Shown here: piece by piece, positions 6,287-8,004 of the stretch
Numbering within the stretch: position 1 is the stretch's first letter
Layout: every line of letters begins with the position of its first letter
Origin: JBBKWX01 sp037969175
Lineage (GTDB): Bacteria > Bacteroidota > Bacteroidia > AKYH767-A > JBBKVM01
Direction: 5' to 3'
Assembly (NCBI GenBank): GCA_037969175.1
Contig: JBBKWX010000122.1
Location: forward strand, 1 to 8,004
DNA: 8,004 nt
Notes under the pieces: model-generated
Told to the model about the DNA's origin: nothing
The model's input: the letters and a program-made list of their open reading frames with translations, nothing else
Database searches by the model: none
Program-made: the position numbers and the translations under genes

Positions 6287-7654
6287 TTAGATCGTACCGC
6301 TGTAAATGCCTTTTCTGTCTATCTTTTTTAACATTGCAGGATCAATTGCAATACAAATATTGCGTAAAAATGGTCTGCCTAATTTGGTTGCACTAAGTAT
6401 GAGTTCCTCAGAAATAGTTATTAGTCCATCCTTTTGCATGTCTTTCAGGATAAGACTTTCGGTAGGATGAAGGATATAAGGGATCAGTGGTTTTAGATCT
6501 GTTTTATGACGACACATCAGATCAGTTATTGCAGTTCTTGTAATCAACTCCACTTCATTTAATCCATGCCCTTTGAGCAGTGGAAGCTGATTCAAAAGGA
6601 TAGCCTCTTTGTATTCTTCAACTGTTTTGTGGTTTTGCGAAAAACAATTTCCTGTGTCACTGATAGCCGAAACACCTAGACCAATAACGGTTTTGCTATT
6701 GTTGTCGGTATAGCCCATGAAATTTCTGTGCATTGTACCTTTCTCAAATGCTTTAAATAATTCATCATTTTCCAATGCAAAATGATCAAAACCAATTTCT
6801 TTGTAACCGGCTTCCGATAAGAGTTCCAATCCCCTATCATACAATGCTCTCTTTTCAGTTCCGGATGGAAGATCTTTTTCTGAAAAGGAACGTTGTCCGG
6901 GTTTGATCCAGGGCACATGCGCATAGGAGTAGAACGCAATACGATCCGGCTTCATTTCACGAACCAATTGTATGGTATGCTCAATGCTTTCAACTGTTTG
7001 AAATGGCAGACCATAGATCAAATCAAAATTGATAGAATCGAAACCATATTTTCGCGACCAGCTAAGAACTTTTCGAACCTGTTCGGGACTTTGGATCCGA
7101 TTCACTGCCTTTTGAACTATTGGGTCAAAGTCCTGTATTCCAAATGAGATTCTTTTGAATCCCAATGAAGCAAGCATAATTATTTGTTCTTCCGTTGTAT
7201 AATTGGGATGGCCTTCAATGGCCATACCGGCACCCGGTAGTAATACTCCATTTTCAAGTATACCCTGGATCAGTTTTTCGAGATTCTGTGAAGAAAAAAA
7301 TGTAGGAGTGCCCCCACCCAAATGGATCTCACGGATATAAGGTTTTGCTCCCGCTTTGATGCAGATCATTTTCCATTCCTGCAGTAAACTTTCAATATAT
7401 GGCGTTTCTACCTGATGGTTTTTTGTGATGCGGGTATTACAGCCACAATAGGTGCATAAGCTTTCGCAATAAGGCAGGTGAATATAGATCGAGATTCCTT
7501 GCTGTCGGCTATTCTTAATTGCTTCAGTAAAATTTTCGATCCAGGCAGACTCAGAATACGTATCCGGATTCCATTCAGGAACAGGAGGGTAACTGGTATA
7601 ACGAGGACCGGGGATATTATACTTTTGAATAAGACTGGAAGAAACTGCCATCAT
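6287..7654 (-). CDS. hemN: Oxygen-independent coproporphyrinogen III oxidase (radical SAM)
   Basis: HemN converts coproporphyrinogen III to protoporphyrinogen IX without oxygen in haem synthesis, using S-adenosylmethionine and a 4Fe-4S cluster in the cytoplasm. From the ATG at 7654 the protein has 455 residues. KYNIPGPRYTSYPP opens the protein. The cluster motif YCESLCTYCGC gives C63, C67, C70 and C72, one off E. coli C62/66/69/71. GGGTPTF (113-119), RISFGIQDFDPIVQKAVNR, FDLIYGLPFQT, FYSYAHVPWIKPGQR, IGFDHFALENDELFKAFEKG and MHRNFMGYTDN follow. The last motifs separate true HemN from HemW-like proteins. The frame is open from an ATG at 7681, but a TAGCTTTG promoter-like box lies inside that extension, and family numbering favours 7654 or 7651. 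Its presence suggests haem synthesis under low oxygen. Confidence 0.95.
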   Translation of the reverse strand: MMAVSSSLIQKYNIPGPRYTSYPPVPEWNPDTYSESAWIENFTEAIKNSRQQGISIYIHLPYCESLCTYCGCNTRITKNHQVETPYIESLLQEWKMICIKAGAKPYIREIHLGGGTPTFFSSQNLEKLIQGILENGVLLPGAGMAIEGHPNYTTEEQIIMLASLGFKRISFGIQDFDPIVQKAVNRIQSPEQVRKVLSWSRKYGFDSINFDLIYGLPFQTVESIEHTIQLVREMKPDRIAFYSYAHVPWIKPGQRSFSEKDLPSGTEKRALYDRGLELLSEAGYKEIGFDHFALENDELFKAFEKGTMHRNFMGYTDNNSKTVIGLGVSAISDTGNCFSQNHKTVEEYKEAILLNQLPLLKGHGLNEVELITRTAITDLMCRHKTDLKPLIPYILHPTESLILKDMQKDGLITISEELILSATKLGRPFLRNICIAIDPAMLKKIDRKGIYSGTI

Positions 7655-7666
7655 TTTGATTTTGAA

Positions 7667-7697
7667 CAAAGCTAATTCCATCTAATAACAATAGAAA
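7667..7697 (-). promoter_or_regulatory. Candidate hemN promoter (decides the start)
   Basis: On the minus strand TTTC (7697-7694) is followed after 19 nt by TAGCTTTG (7674-7667), an exact match to the Bacteroidota TAnnTTTG box. Only the upstream TTTG has one mismatch. Transcription would start around 7660, a few bases before ATG 7654, which would exclude the upstream ATG at 7681 and imply a very short leader. Confidence 0.45.
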
Positions 7698-7782
7698 TGA
7701 TTTTTATCAGGTTTACTATTGATCTCAGCATTTTTGCTGGTACATGAATTAAACCCTATAGATGCGGTTGTAATAATTCGTG

Positions 7783-7813
7783 TTTGCCTTTTTCTTTGTC
7801 GAACATAATTTAG
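7783..7813 (+). promoter_or_regulatory. Candidate promoter for the gene at the right edge
   Basis: TTTG (7783-7786), a 19-nt spacer, then TAATTTAG (7806-7813), one mismatch from TAnnTTTG. Transcription would start near 7820, leaving a leader of roughly 75 nt before the ATG at 7897. The leader contains AGGAGG (7816-7821) just before an ATG ACT TAG triplet series (7826-7834). Confidence 0.4.
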
Positions 7814-7896
7814 AAAGGAGGAGCTATGACTTAGGGAAAGATATGATGAAGCGAAGCGGAAGGAAACAGAATTCAAAATTATTAAAAGATCAAATC

Positions 7897-8004
7897 ATGA
7901 AAACAATCATTAAAAATTTAATCAAGCCATTTCTAACGTTAATGGCATTTCAGTTCCTGCTTCCTGCCGGCTTATTTGCAGGTAACGAATTAACAAGCAG
8001 CCCT
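7897..8004 (+). CDS. Secreted protein, N-terminus only (runs off the window)
   Basis: Thirty-six codons are visible, starting MKTIIKNLIKPFLTLMAF and ending at the window edge in ELTSSP without a stop. The lysine-containing start, the hydrophobic stretch (about 12-26) and the LFAG segment form a typical signal peptide, cleaved near residues 26-28. The product is therefore exported. The rest of the protein is outside the window and its family cannot be told. The same frame has earlier ATG codons at 7843 and 7846, which would add a basic MMKRSGRKQNSKLLKDQI extension. That would make an unusually long n-region, so 7897 is preferred. A promoter-like pair lies upstream at 7783-7813. Confidence 0.7.
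   Translation, partial: MKTIIKNLIKPFLTLMAFQFLLPAGLFAGNELTSSP

Noticed and set aside
7682..7876. 64-codon minus-strand frame upstream of hemN
   Set aside because: Serine-rich and without recognisable motifs; it lies over the divergent promoter region and is antisense to the leader of the right-edge gene.

Overview
The window looks like chromosomal DNA from a member of the Bacteroidota, probably an uncultured or environmental lineage. The evidence is a low G+C composition, start codons without Shine-Dalgarno sequences, several promoter-like pairs fitting the Bacteroidota TTTG / TAnnTTTG pattern, many secreted proteins with short signal peptides, and protein families common in that phylum (PAS proteins, a YciI-like secreted protein, a RAYT transposase, hemN). 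The species cannot be named from this sequence.

Layout. Positions 1-616 hold GC-rich tandem repeats with hairpin potential, directly followed by a complete RAYT/IS200-like transposase gene. Positions 617-887 carry no gene but contain degenerate 8-9 bp tandem doublets of a dispersed-repeat type. At 888-2316 a GNAT acetyltransferase is followed 19 bp later by a predicted outer-membrane beta-barrel protein; they are probably co-transcribed. At 2452-3048 lies a PAS protein that ends in a histidine-kinase-like dimerisation segment lacking both the phospho-acceptor histidine and an ATPase domain. Next comes a roughly 110 bp multi-hairpin element (3051-3162).

On the minus strand, 3187-3588 is a small conserved-looking gene interrupted by an in-frame TAG, and 3596-3626 is a strong terminator serving the osmC-like gene (3645-4082). 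A PLP-dependent decarboxylase-type enzyme is divergent from it (4222-5463). Positions 5464-5821 contain no gene: there is a weak terminator and an inverted pair of 39 bp repeats (5518-5691), and I see nothing in 5692-5821. A secreted YCII-domain protein (5822-6280) converges on hemN (6287-7654, minus). A secreted protein starts at 7897 and runs off the right edge.

The genes do not form one pathway. They look like independent housekeeping and accessory units: organic peroxide defence (OsmC), anaerobic haem synthesis (HemN), amino-acid metabolism, envelope, and one mobile-derived gene. I found no convincing new multi-gene system. The points most worth checking are the nonsense-interrupted gene, the Asn-for-His substitution in the PAS protein, and the three kinds of structured repeat.
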